Positions 42,402-50,893 of a stretch of 64,000 nucleotides of DNA are shown here, in pieces. The position numbers and the translations under genes are program-made. How positions within the stretch are numbered: the first letter of the stretch is position 1; each line of letters opens with the position of its first letter. Location of the stretch: the NCBI RefSeq assembly GCF_900108555.1, contig NZ_FNWV01000005.1:62001-126000 (forward strand). Reading direction: 5' to 3'. Origin of the DNA: Ruminococcus flavefaciens. GTDB taxonomy: Bacteria > Bacillota > Clostridia > Oscillospirales > Ruminococcaceae. Below the pieces are notes generated by a model. It searched no databases. It had not been told where the DNA came from and worked only from the letters and a program-made list of their open reading frames with translations.

Positions 42402-42430
42402 TTGCTTTATTGATAGATTTATGTTATAAT
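42402..42430 (+). promoter_or_regulatory. Sigma-A promoter of the phosphodiesterase gene
   Basis: TTGCTT (42402-42407), a 17-base spacer ending in TGT, and TATAAT (42425-42430), an extended -10; 33 bases before the TTG start. Confidence 0.7.
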
Positions 42431-42462
42431 GAGTTATCAACTTCTTTATTGGAGGGATAGCA

Positions 42463-42948
42463 TTGCGTATTGTTGTTATATCTGATACTCACGGTAATTC
42501 TTACGCTCTTGAAAACGTTATCATGCGTAATACCGATGCAGACTGGATAATCCACCTTGGTGACGGCGAACACGAGCTTGACAATTTTATCCTCAGTCAT
42601 CAGAAATTAGCACCTAAGATAATCCATGTTGCGGGAAACTGCGACTTCGACAGCCTGAGCGATGAATATTTTATTCTTCCTGCTATGGAACACAAAATAT
42701 TTGCCACTCACGGACATTTATACGGTGTAGGCGGTTCGCTGGAAAGGCTCAAATCACTTGCACTTTCTAACGGCTGCGATATTATCCTCTTCGGACATAC
42801 TCATGTGCGCTATCAGAGCTATGAAAACGGGCTTTACATACTAAATCCCGGCAGTGCTTCTATCCCCCGTGACGGCTTAAAGCCTTCATTCGGTCATATC
42901 GACCTTACTTCCGAAGGCGATGTAGTTACAAATATTGTAAACGTATGA
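42463..42948 (+). CDS. YfcE/MJ0936-type metallophosphoesterase
   Basis: A 161-residue calcineurin-like phosphodiesterase. All five metal motifs are visible: SDTHGN near residue 7, HLGDGE, AGNCD, ATHGH and FGHTHV. Such enzymes hydrolyse phosphodiesters using two metal ions; the physiological substrate is not known. The start is TTG with GGAGGG six bases before it. It is a single-gene unit with a shared downstream terminator. Confidence 0.9.
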   Translation: MRIVVISDTHGNSYALENVIMRNTDADWIIHLGDGEHELDNFILSHQKLAPKIIHVAGNCDFDSLSDEYFILPAMEHKIFATHGHLYGVGGSLERLKSLALSNGCDIILFGHTHVRYQSYENGLYILNPGSASIPRDGLKPSFGHIDLTSEGDVVTNIVNV

Positions 42949-43000
42949 TATCCCCTGCTTATATTTTATGCAGATGACCCATTATTGTTACATAAGAAAA

Positions 43001-43029
43001 TCCCCTTGAACTTTATCTGTTCAAGGGGA
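43001..43029. terminator. Bidirectional terminator between the phosphodiesterase and anti-sigma genes
   Basis: TCCCCTTGAAC and GTTCAAGGGGA form an 11-bp stem with a 7-base loop. Ts follow on both strands, fitting convergent ends. Confidence 0.85.
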
Positions 43030-43046
43030 TAATTTTATATTCTGTT

Positions 43047-44393
43047 TTAGTTTGCATAGAGAATTCCCTGACGGTCTAACGAACTGTCATATTCTTTGAG
43101 TCTTGTAATATCTGCTGAAATAACAGCCAGATTTCCGTTTGGATTAACATTTACATCTGCTGTCATATCAATTGCATCAACACCCTGTGTATCGTGGAGA
43201 ACAGCGTGTACCTTGCATATCTTTGTTTCCTTGTTATAATCAAGTACTTCAAGAGAAGTCAGAATATCCATACAGTCAATATCTATATCTTTATATTCAT
43301 CTATTTTCTCAAGATAACACTGTATAGCTATAGCTGAATAGTATTCCAGACTGATACCATGCCCTATGGATTTTATCTTCCATTCGTCATTTTCAAATAT
43401 AAGTGTAAATATCAGCTCTTCGCCGTATTTAACATTTTCATACCCTGTATATGGTGGTTTCAAAAAACGTGAAACTACCATTTTATCAGCACTTTTTTCT
43501 GTGATCTCAGGTTCTGAAGTAAAGCTTTCTTTAGCTCCTCTTTCTGCATAATTTTTATTTACATATATCTCTCCGTTGTAATCCACATATGCTGCATTAT
43601 TAACAGCCATAGCTGTTTCTTCTACACATTCTTCATCATGGGTTGGGCTGAGATCAACACGGCTTCCGTTTTCAAATTTGCTTACATCGCCGCCGAGCCA
43701 GCTCATAACTGTACAGCCGTCTTCAATAAATATACCATTTTTGAAGTCAGCCGGCGTTATTGTATCTGTATCAAATCTGGTATCATAAGTTGTCAAAGCT
43801 AAATTTTGCTTGTAGTAGTCGTAAATATCCTGACAGCTATGGAAACGATCATCAGTGACCTTGCAGAAGGTACGCTGTCCGCCGTAATTATTTGACCAGT
43901 AATCATCTGTACTGTCGTAGGTATAGAATGTTATGCTGTCATTTGCATCAAAGTCAACACAGCCGCAGCGCATAATATTCGCGCTTTCAAGATATTTGTC
44001 GGTAAGTTCCTGTGCAATAGCTTCGTAATCGTAATCTACAGGTGGAGCAGTTTCCTCGGTGGCTATCTCGTTCGCATCTTCTATTACTGTCTCAGTATCT
44101 TCTGCTGTCGTTTCTTCCTCGACTGTATCAGCAAACTGTGAACCGCCGTTCCTGTGCATAAAGTAGCTCGTAGTTCCTATACCGCCTGCAACAAGTACAA
44201 ATGCTGCTGCAATGCTGATATACTTCATTGCGCTATGTCCGTGCTTGACTTCAACACCGCTTACCTTTTCATCAAATTCATTTATGTTTTGCTTTATTTT
44301 GTTCTCACCTTTATTCATACCAAGTACCTCTTTCCTGCATCGCTCATCAGGCTCCAAGCGATCTGTAACTTTTTTATAATCGTTTATATTCAT
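43047..44393 (-). CDS. Single-pass membrane anti-sigma-like protein (paired with ECF sigma)
   Basis: A 448-residue protein: about 55 cytoplasmic residues, a membrane helix (MKYISIAAAFVLVAGGIGTTSYF, 56-78), a Thr/Glu-rich stalk (about 90-115, TVEEETTAEDTETVI) and a large outer domain of unknown fold. It overlaps the sigma gene by four bases, the usual layout for a sigma and its membrane anti-sigma. The cytoplasmic part lacks the zinc anti-sigma motif HxxxCxxC, so it does not belong to the ZAS class. The outer domain has Cys residues at about 143-145 and 190. The signal it senses is unknown. Confidence 0.72.
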   Translation of the reverse strand: MNINDYKKVTDRLEPDERCRKEVLGMNKGENKIKQNINEFDEKVSGVEVKHGHSAMKYISIAAAFVLVAGGIGTTSYFMHRNGGSQFADTVEEETTAEDTETVIEDANEIATEETAPPVDYDYEAIAQELTDKYLESANIMRCGCVDFDANDSITFYTYDSTDDYWSNNYGGQRTFCKVTDDRFHSCQDIYDYYKQNLALTTYDTRFDTDTITPADFKNGIFIEDGCTVMSWLGGDVSKFENGSRVDLSPTHDEECVEETAMAVNNAAYVDYNGEIYVNKNYAERGAKESFTSEPEITEKSADKMVVSRFLKPPYTGYENVKYGEELIFTLIFENDEWKIKSIGHGISLEYYSAIAIQCYLEKIDEYKDIDIDCMDILTSLEVLDYNKETKICKVHAVLHDTQGVDAIDMTADVNVNPNGNLAVISADITRLKEYDSSLDRQGILYAN

Positions 44394-44872
44394 AATCGGA
44401 GCTCCTTTCCGAGGATCTTTTTCAGCTTCTTTCTTGCACGGTAAAGCTGAGTCTGCACGGCAGATTCATTGTTTCCCGTTATCCTGCTGATCTCCTTTAC
44501 GGAATAATCCTCGTAATAATATAAATGTATAACAAGTCTGTATTTTGTAGGAAGTGACATAACTGCATGATATACCTCACTCTCTTCGGGAGTTTCATAT
44601 ACCAGTGAAGCTTCCTCAAGAGGAATGGCAGTCAATGAATACTTATACCTCAGCGAACGGAACATATCCTTGCATTTGTTTACGGTTACTTTCAGAAGCC
44701 AGCTTTTTTCCTTGTCAGAGTCCTCAAACCTTATATCAGCGGTAAAAAGCTTTATGAACGTCTCCTGCATGATATCTTCCGCATCTGCTTTATTCTTGCA
44801 GTACGCAAACGCCATACGGTATACTGCGTTTTTATATTTGTCGTATAGTTCTGCCATTTGTTCTGTAGTCAT
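44390..44872 (-). CDS. ECF-type RNA polymerase sigma factor
   Basis: A 160-residue sigma-70 family protein with region 2 (AYCKNKADAEDIMQETFIKLF) and region 4 (LPTKYRLVIHLYYYEDYSVKEISRITGNNE, with helix-turn-helix). Region 3 is missing, as in ECF sigmas. It is co-translated with the membrane anti-sigma-like gene. A matching autoregulated promoter could not be picked out with confidence. Confidence 0.93.
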   Translation of the reverse strand: MTTEQMAELYDKYKNAVYRMAFAYCKNKADAEDIMQETFIKLFTADIRFEDSDKEKSWLLKVTVNKCKDMFRSLRYKYSLTAIPLEEASLVYETPEESEVYHAVMSLPTKYRLVIHLYYYEDYSVKEISRITGNNESAVQTQLYRARKKLKKILGKELRL

Positions 44873-44948
44873 TAGTTCACTTCCTTGTGCTGTTGAAGTA
44901 CTTCATATATATAACGGATATCTATGATGAAATATCACACAAAAAAAT

Positions 44949-44977
44949 AAAACGGTGCAAAAAGCACCGCTTTTTTA
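44949..44977 (-). terminator. Terminator of the DUF624/SpoIIM transcript
   Basis: CGGTGC and GCACCG form a 6-bp stem around AAAAA, followed on the minus strand by TTTTATTTTTTT. It overlaps the last codons of the DUF624 gene. Confidence 0.8.
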
Positions 44978-45892
44978 TGAAATTCTCTTTCCTTTTCCCT
45001 TTTTTCGCTTCTCCACTGGCTTTTCCTTACCGCCCATATCCTCGAAGATACGCTCCTCTTCTGTAGGAGTATCATCAATAAGCTCGGGATTTATCTCACC
45101 GATGCTTGTGTAATACGGATTGATAACATATTTCTGTATAACAGGATAACATACGAAACTGTTTATCAGGCAAATGAATGCCGCAGGGAAAAATGCGATC
45201 AGCAGGAAGAAAACAGGCATAAGGTAGATAAAAAGAACTACCATAAGTGCAATAAGAGCAACTCCGATAATAAATACGAGTAAATTCTGCTTCATTGCAA
45301 CAAATGCAAGTGCAAAAGAGTTCTTGAAAAGGTTCTTCATAGAAAGGTTAGTCGCTGTCAGCATAAGATATATATAATGGTTCATCATTACGATAACAAG
45401 GAACAAGCTGAATGTTATGACCAAAGGTATATACATTGCCTTTGACTGCTGTACTGCAAGAACAGGGTAAACATTTAATGCGGCATAAGCCGAGATAATT
45501 ACAAGGCAGTCCAGAAAGCCTATTATTACCGACTTCTTGAAATTCTCCTTGAAGCCCTTGATGAAATCCTGCATTATAAATGAATGTTTATTTATCACAA
45601 ACTTTCGCATTATCTTTGTCATACCGGCTGTCGCAGGTCCGATAAGTATCATAAAGACAAGGATAAGCAATACACTGCTTATCATCGCAGCGTAATAGTT
45701 GTTTTTGAAAATATTCAGCACAGGAAAAACAAACAAAAGAGGCAGGAAGAACAACATATATACAAGGTTGATCTCCATAAGCTTCCAGAATTTACGGCAG
45801 AATATGTCCCAGAAAAGAGCAGCTCCCTTTTTCTTGGGCGCATTCTTTGAAATTCCTGCACCTGTGCTTTCATAGTTTTTGAATAAACCCAA
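44975..45892 (-). CDS. DUF624 (YesL-like) membrane protein
   Basis: A 305-residue membrane protein with about six helices and a conserved WKLMEINLVYMLFFLPL start, which is the DUF624 mark. Members are common in Gram-positive bacteria; some lie beside polysaccharide-lyase or carbohydrate transport genes (YesL), but the role is unknown. The start is the TTG at 45892, since GGAGG lies nine bases upstream, rather than an ATG 60 bases further up. The C-terminus is long, basic and Lys-rich (EKPVEKRKKGKGKR). It follows spoIIM by 16 bases. Confidence 0.8.
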   Translation of the reverse strand: MGLFKNYESTGAGISKNAPKKKGAALFWDIFCRKFWKLMEINLVYMLFFLPLLFVFPVLNIFKNNYYAAMISSVLLILVFMILIGPATAGMTKIMRKFVINKHSFIMQDFIKGFKENFKKSVIIGFLDCLVIISAYAALNVYPVLAVQQSKAMYIPLVITFSLFLVIVMMNHYIYLMLTATNLSMKNLFKNSFALAFVAMKQNLLVFIIGVALIALMVVLFIYLMPVFFLLIAFFPAAFICLINSFVCYPVIQKYVINPYYTSIGEINPELIDDTPTEEERIFEDMGGKEKPVEKRKKGKGKRIS

Positions 45893-45908
45893 TTTAAAAT
45901 TCCTCCGT

Positions 45909-46511
45909 TTATTGCCGAATGATCTTGAAATACAAATAATTGAGTCCTCCATCAGCGGCAGAGATAATTAACGATAAAAATATAAGTACAATAAACTTTA
46001 CGCAATAGAGCCTGAAGCTCTGTACATTATCCGAACAGGCTTCGTCTTTTATGCAGTACATGAAAATACTGCGTGATCTGCGGAATGTTTCTCTTATGGT
46101 AAGTATTGACAATACCGAAAAAGCAACTGCTTTCGGCAGCACTGTTATAAGCACAGGAAGAAATGCTGCTTTTCCCATACAGGAATACATAAGTGTTACA
46201 GATACACCTATCCCTGCACCACGGTACAAAAGCAGCAACGCACCAAAAGGCTTTCCGAGGGCACACAATCCAAAGAAAAATGCTGCTGCCGTAAAAATAA
46301 GTGAAGATACAAAAGTTCCTCTCGCAAGTGCAAATAAAGAAACCTCTTCACTTGTCGGTACAAAATACTGATTTACAAGGAATGAATATGCTGTATCCCT
46401 GTCTTTTATCATCAGTGAACCGACAGCTATACCTACCATAACTATCAGCGTATAAGCAAACAGGCTTGTCCGCTTATCATTATTTTCATAAAATGTACTT
46501 ATATGTTTCAT
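45909..46511 (-). CDS. spoIIM: Stage II sporulation protein M
   Basis: A 200-residue membrane protein with a short basic N-terminus and about five helices (TLIVMVGIAVGSLMI at the start, LRYG-like LYRGAGIGVSVTLMYS in the middle). It belongs to the SpoIIM family, part of the DMP (SpoIIDMP) machine that thins septal peptidoglycan and drives engulfment. The start is the ATG at 46511, with AAAGGA nine bases upstream. spoIID and spoIIP are not in this window. It follows proC by 48 bases and likely shares its transcript. Confidence 0.85.
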   Translation of the reverse strand: MKHISTFYENNDKRTSLFAYTLIVMVGIAVGSLMIKDRDTAYSFLVNQYFVPTSEEVSLFALARGTFVSSLIFTAAAFFFGLCALGKPFGALLLLYRGAGIGVSVTLMYSCMGKAAFLPVLITVLPKAVAFSVLSILTIRETFRRSRSIFMYCIKDEACSDNVQSFRLYCVKFIVLIFLSLIISAADGGLNYLYFKIIRQ

Positions 46512-46559
46512 GCGCATCATTCCTTTCTTATAAAGGATATGCGCATTATTCATTTTGTA

Positions 46560-47360
46560 TTACTTTGAAAGCTCGTAAGCTCTCTTTGTACAGCTTTCAC
46601 AGCAGTTCTTTACGACTTCTGTGAGATTCCCCTCATAGAGTCTGTCAAGACCTGCAAGAGTTGTTCCTCCGGGTGATGATACCATTTTTATAAGCTCGTC
46701 AATAGTATTTCCTGAGTCTGTTATCATCTTTGCTGAACCGATAAGACTCTGTGCAAAGAGCTCCTCAGCTGTCTCGGCAGATATTCCTACAGATGCTGCA
46801 TAGTCGATAAAGCCCTTTGCAAAAAGATAGATAAAAGCAGGGCTGCTTCCGTTGATAGCGATTATCTCCTTCATCTTATCCTTTGATATTACTGCTGCTT
46901 TACCGCATATTTTAAATATGTTGAGCACAACATCGAATTCTTCATCTGTTACCTTGTCGTTTCTTGAAAGTGCAGAAGCTCCCTCACCGAGAAGAAGAGG
47001 TGTATTAGGCATTACAAGAATTACCTTTACGTCGGAAATAGTTTTCTTTGCAATGAATTCATCGCCTATTCCTGCGGCAATGGATATGATGACCGTATCA
47101 TTAGTAGTATACGGTGCGATCGACTCAAGTACGCCCTCGATTATCTGCGGCTTAACAGCAAGAAAAACGTACTTGCACTTTTCCATTATCTCTTTTTCAG
47201 ATGAACAGCCGTTTACATTATACTCAGCAAGTGCAGTTACTTTCTCTGTGCTTGGATCAAAAGCGTGAAGCTGTACTGTTTTGCCAAGACTGCTTGTGGA
47301 TATTCCTTTCATAATTGCAGTGCCCATATTGCCTGCACCAATAAATCCTATGTTATTCAT
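46560..47360 (-). CDS. proC: Pyrroline-5-carboxylate reductase
   Basis: A 266-residue Rossmann enzyme (GFIGAGNMGTAI) that makes L-proline from pyrroline-5-carboxylate with NAD(P)H. The C-terminal proline-binding motif VSSPGGTTLAGLDRL is clear. GGAGATCATAGCT lies before the ATG. proB and proA are not in the window. Confidence 0.96.
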   Translation of the reverse strand: MNNIGFIGAGNMGTAIMKGISTSSLGKTVQLHAFDPSTEKVTALAEYNVNGCSSEKEIMEKCKYVFLAVKPQIIEGVLESIAPYTTNDTVIISIAAGIGDEFIAKKTISDVKVILVMPNTPLLLGEGASALSRNDKVTDEEFDVVLNIFKICGKAAVISKDKMKEIIAINGSSPAFIYLFAKGFIDYAASVGISAETAEELFAQSLIGSAKMITDSGNTIDELIKMVSSPGGTTLAGLDRLYEGNLTEVVKNCCESCTKRAYELSK

Positions 47361-47392
47361 AGCTATGATCTCCTTATTTCAATGTAATTTTT

Positions 47393-47421
47393 ATTATACA
47401 TCATTATGTACAAAATTGCAA
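47393..47421 (-). promoter_or_regulatory. Sigma-A promoter of the proC operon
   Basis: Minus strand TTGCAA (47421-47416), a 17-base spacer and TATAAT (47398-47393). Confidence 0.75.
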
Positions 47422-47471
47422 GTGATAATTTTGTGATATTTAATGAGACAAGGCGATTTTTGCGGCGTTTC

Positions 47472-47500
47472 TTGACAATTTTCAACAGCGATGATACAAT
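47472..47500 (+). promoter_or_regulatory. Sigma-A promoter of the small-protein/radical SAM operon
   Basis: TTGACA (47472-47477), a 17-base spacer and TACAAT (47495-47500): 11 of 12 matches. It is 31 bases before the likely ATG at 47531. Confidence 0.85.
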
Positions 47501-47530
47501 TATGGTATTGATCTTATGGGGGATAATATT

Positions 47531-47803
47531 ATGAGTAAAAAAGAAAGTATGAAAGACAAGTCTACACGCTATTCAAACAGTGTTATATACTATAAGAGCC
47601 TGTCATGCAAAGTAAGTCTTTACGAGGACAGAGCTATAACTGAATACTGTGTGAAAAACAAGCTGTCAAAAAGCCTTTTCCTTGCAACTGCGGCTATGTA
47701 CTGCATAAAGAACAATATTTCAGGCAAGGAGCTTCTTAACAGCACCACAACTTCGGAAAACTTTGATTACAGAGACTATATGGAAGATGAATATGATGAG
47801 TGA
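47531..47803 (+). CDS. Small acidic-tailed protein, possible ribbon-helix-helix fold
   Basis: A 90-residue protein. The middle reads as beta strand, then two helices (CKVSLYEDRAITEYCVKNKLSKSLFLATAAMYCI), which recalls ribbon-helix-helix DNA-binding proteins, though no named family can be fixed. The C-terminus is acidic (YRDYMEDEYDE). The ATG at 47531 has GGGGGA about nine bases before it; an ATG at 47516 is an alternative. It is followed by the radical SAM gene with an 11-base overlap, so the two are coupled. Function unknown. Confidence 0.6.
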   Translation: MSKKESMKDKSTRYSNSVIYYKSLSCKVSLYEDRAITEYCVKNKLSKSLFLATAAMYCIKNNISGKELLNSTTTSENFDYRDYMEDEYDE

Positions 47804-48680
47804 ATGTTACCTTTGTCCGCGGAAATGCGGAATAGACAGGACAAACAGCACAGGCTTCTGCGGAGCAGGTGCTGAAACGATGATTGCAAGAGCTTCCCTG
47901 CATAAATGGGAAGAACCCTGCCTCTCTTACAAAAACGGAGCAGGTACTGTTTTCTTTTCGGGCTGTAATCTGCACTGCTGTTTTTGTCAGAATAATCGTA
48001 TAAGCAATGAGTTATTCGGCAAGGTCATAAGCGATGAAAAGCTTGCGGATATATTCCTTTCATTGCAGGACGCAGGAGCTGACAACATCGACCTTGTAAC
48101 TCCTACACATTTTGTTCCTAATATTATCAGAGCACTTGATAATATAAAACATAAGCTGGTCATACCTGTCGTATACAATTGCGGCGGATATGAACTTACG
48201 GAAACTATTGATATACTCAGCGGCTATATAGATATCTACCTCCCCGATATTAAGTATTTTTCAGCGGACATCTCCGCAAAATACTCAAATGCACCTGATT
48301 ACTTTGATATTGCTTCAAAAGCTGTCCTTTCAATGATAAAACAAGTCGGCAAGCTCACATATAACAACGAGGGCGGTCTTATAAGAGGTACGATAATAAG
48401 GCATATGGTACTTCCCTCTCAACGACATGATTCCATGAAGATAATGGACTGGATAGCTGAAAATACTTTCACAGATGAGGTACTGGTCAGCATAATGAAT
48501 CAATACACTCCTTTTGACTTTATCTCCGAGGAACACAAAGAACTGAAACGCCGCATTACAAAAATGGAGTACAATACTGTAGTCGATCATGCAGCAGAGC
48601 TTGGGATAAACGGATTTACACAGCAAAAAAGCTCAGCTTCGGAAGATTACGTACCCGACTTTGATCTTACAGGAGTATAA
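47793..48680 (+). CDS. Radical SAM protein, pyruvate-formate-lyase-activase-like
   Basis: About 295 residues. A Cys4 motif at the N-terminus (CYLCPRKC..GFC, Cys5, 8, 12 and 23) is followed by the radical SAM cluster motif CNLHCCFC (Cys58, 62 and 65). The later parts are typical of the PflA-like group of COG1313: NCGGYE, DIYLPDIKY, and a C-terminal MNQYTPF. These proteins use a [4Fe-4S] cluster and SAM to make a glycyl or other radical; the target is unknown, as no formate-lyase-type gene is in the window. It starts inside the 47531 gene, with GGAAG six bases before the ATG. Confidence 0.88.
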   Translation: MMSECYLCPRKCGIDRTNSTGFCGAGAETMIARASLHKWEEPCLSYKNGAGTVFFSGCNLHCCFCQNNRISNELFGKVISDEKLADIFLSLQDAGADNIDLVTPTHFVPNIIRALDNIKHKLVIPVVYNCGGYELTETIDILSGYIDIYLPDIKYFSADISAKYSNAPDYFDIASKAVLSMIKQVGKLTYNNEGGLIRGTIIRHMVLPSQRHDSMKIMDWIAENTFTDEVLVSIMNQYTPFDFISEEHKELKRRITKMEYNTVVDHAAELGINGFTQQKSSASEDYVPDFDLTGV

Positions 48681-48746
48681 AAGCACCTTTCAATAAAATT
48701 TTTCAATAATCATGTCACAAAACTTCATTTCTGCCTGTTATATATT

Positions 48747-48760
48747 TTGAAACGTTTCAA
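48747..48760. promoter_or_regulatory. Perfect 14-bp palindrome, LacI-type operator-like
   Basis: TTGAAACGTTTCAA is an exact palindrome with a central CG, the shape of LacI-family operators. It lies between the likely promoter and the GAGGTG of the ECF sigma gene, 14 bases before its ATG, where a repressor would block transcription. Confidence 0.45.
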
Positions 48761-48773
48761 TCGAGGTGATAAG

Positions 48774-49280
48774 ATGACTAAGGAAGATTCCAGCAAACTT
48801 ACCACTCTTTACAGCCTTTATGAACAGCCGATGTACCGCATCGCATACGCAGTCCTGCACGATGAAGGACTTGCGGAAGATGCTGTTTCAGACGCATTCA
48901 TCCGCATACTTGGAAAGCTGCATAAATTCGATGATTGCCGAAGTGCAAAAACACGGTCTTACATAATAAAGGTCATAAAGAGCACATCTATAAATATTTA
49001 TCGCAAAAACAAACGACGCTTTACGGAAGAAGTGCCTATAGACGATGCTTTACAGATAGCCGATATACGTACCGATACCGAGAAAAAGCAGCAGGTCGAT
49101 AATATACTCAGTACTCTTGATGAACCTGACAGAAGTATCGTTATGATGCGCTGCATAAGAGAAATGTCATGGAGAGAAGTCGCCGAAAAGTTATCTCTCA
49201 CCGAAAGCAACGTAAGAAAGCGTTTTGAACGTACTAAGAAACGCCTTAGAATGAAAGGAGCGGTTAGTGATGAGAAATAA
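48774..49280 (+). CDS. ECF-type RNA polymerase sigma factor
   Basis: A 168-residue sigma-70 family protein: region 2 (LYEQPMYRIAYAVLHDEGLAEDAVSDAFIRIL) and region 4 (LDEPDRSIVMMRCIREMSWREVAEKLSLTESNVRKRF). No region 3. The start is ATG at 48774 with GAGGTG five bases before it; a TTG at 48747 within the palindrome is a poor alternative. It overlaps the membrane anti-sigma-like gene by 11 bases. Confidence 0.92.
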   Translation: MTKEDSSKLTTLYSLYEQPMYRIAYAVLHDEGLAEDAVSDAFIRILGKLHKFDDCRSAKTRSYIIKVIKSTSINIYRKNKRRFTEEVPIDDALQIADIRTDTEKKQQVDNILSTLDEPDRSIVMMRCIREMSWREVAEKLSLTESNVRKRFERTKKRLRMKGAVSDEK

Positions 49281-50853
49281 AAGGCTGCCTTCTTCAAAAC
49301 AATGGGATAAGATCATAAATGACGCTTTTAAATCAGACAAGCATCATGATTTCTCCGTATCGTATGAACTCAGAAAGTCAGAGATACAAAAAGGAAATAC
49401 AATAAAAAAAGAAACAAACCATTTTCACAGCCGTTATATGAGTATGGTGGCAGCTGCCGCTGCTGTTATAATCGCAGTACCTGCAATAGTATTCGCTTAC
49501 TCAAATCATTCCTATGAGACCGAACCTGCATTTGAGATAAAGCCCTCTGAACCAATACAAACTACTACATTCGTGACCGAAGAAGTGACAACTGAACCTG
49601 TTACAGAGGAAACAACATATGCAGTACCTGTTGAAGATAATACAGGCATTTTCCAGCTTGCACAAAATGGAAAATATCAGTTTATCCTCACATATACACC
49701 TTCGTACGATGAACTGTCAAATACTCAGACTTACGATTTTCAGTATTCATGGCTTCCCGACGGAGTAGCCCCAATACCCGATGATCCTAAAAAGATGTGC
49801 ACTACACCCACAGGCGGAACGCTTAATATGGTCTGCTACAGAGTTAAACAGGGTACTTCTTTAGAAGAAAGGATCAGCAGCATAGTTAATTACGAAAAAC
49901 TGTCAGATGACGAAAAAACCGCATATATCTTTCATAGTTCCAGCCCTTTTATCGATTTACAGGATCAGGAAAAGTGGTCTGAAAGAGATGTATGGATAAA
50001 GTTCAACGGAACAAACATTATTGCTCAACTCTTTGCAACAAACGATATATCCAGCGATGATCTAAAAAATATTATCCGCTCTGTCAAGCTTGTCCCTTCG
50101 GATAACGAATTAACAGAAGTATGGAAAAATAAATATGTTACCGAAAGTAAGATATCGGAGGAAGAATACCGCGATGAATTTTTAAAGACATGCAAATCAA
50201 TCAATGAAATTGAACTTACAGGTATTGGCAAACCAATTCCTCATACAGTAAATAATAACAGCGTTGAAGTTACTATTGATAAAGCATGGATACAGGACGA
50301 TTTTAAGGATATCACTACCAATACGTGCTGTATGCCGCGGGATTACAGTCAGTTCATCGATGATGACGGAAAGATCTGCAAGACATACCACTGGATAAAG
50401 AACGGAGACGGAATAAATACTTTAGATGAGATCGTTGAAACAGAAAATGTTGAACTAAAGCTCATTGTTCTCGAAATGACCTATACCAACACAAGTGATC
50501 ACGATATTGTCGAAAGCTATGATAAAGGTACAACAGACTTCCTTATTGATCCTATGAATTATTTATGCGTGGACGGAAAGCTTGATCCAACTGATTATAT
50601 GCACAGAGAAGGACTCACAGTTTATTCCGATCAATATATAGCTTCTGACGGCGGATGGGTATCCTTTGAGAGTGATGATCATTCATCAAAAAATTACATC
50701 AATATCCCTCAGGGCGGACAGACTCATGTTAAGGTATCATTACTTGCAAGAGCTGACAGCCTTGATGATTACTATATAAATATTTTCGGCAGTTACTCCG
50801 ATCAAAATGATCCGAATAATTTATATCTTGCTGTTAAAGATATCGAAAGATAA
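49270..50853 (+). CDS. Single-pass membrane anti-sigma-like protein (paired with ECF sigma)
   Basis: A 527-residue protein: about 56 cytoplasmic residues, one membrane helix (MSMVAAAAAVIIAVPAIVFAY, about 57-77), a Thr/Glu/Pro stalk (TTTFVTEEVTTEPVTEETTY) and a large outer part. The C-terminal 190 residues have a beta-sandwich feel of the DUF4352/DUF5067 kind (VELKLIVLEMTYTNTSDHDIV). The gene overlaps its sigma gene, as in the 43047/44390 pair, and the two proteins share layout but not sequence. AAGGAG lies nine bases before the ATG. The role as anti-sigma is inferred from the layout. Confidence 0.72.
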   Translation: MRNKRLPSSKQWDKIINDAFKSDKHHDFSVSYELRKSEIQKGNTIKKETNHFHSRYMSMVAAAAAVIIAVPAIVFAYSNHSYETEPAFEIKPSEPIQTTTFVTEEVTTEPVTEETTYAVPVEDNTGIFQLAQNGKYQFILTYTPSYDELSNTQTYDFQYSWLPDGVAPIPDDPKKMCTTPTGGTLNMVCYRVKQGTSLEERISSIVNYEKLSDDEKTAYIFHSSSPFIDLQDQEKWSERDVWIKFNGTNIIAQLFATNDISSDDLKNIIRSVKLVPSDNELTEVWKNKYVTESKISEEEYRDEFLKTCKSINEIELTGIGKPIPHTVNNNSVEVTIDKAWIQDDFKDITTNTCCMPRDYSQFIDDDGKICKTYHWIKNGDGINTLDEIVETENVELKLIVLEMTYTNTSDHDIVESYDKGTTDFLIDPMNYLCVDGKLDPTDYMHREGLTVYSDQYIASDGGWVSFESDDHSSKNYINIPQGGQTHVKVSLLARADSLDDYYINIFGSYSDQNDPNNLYLAVKDIER

Positions 50854-50857
50854 CATT

Positions 50858-50889
50858 AAAGGGCAATACACTAAAGTGTATTGCCCTTT
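50858..50889. terminator. Bidirectional terminator between the anti-sigma and clpC-like genes
   Basis: AAAGGGCAATACACT and AGTGTATTGCCCTTT form a 15-bp stem around two bases; a convergent layout makes it useful for both strands. Confidence 0.85.
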
Positions 50890-50893
50890 CGTA

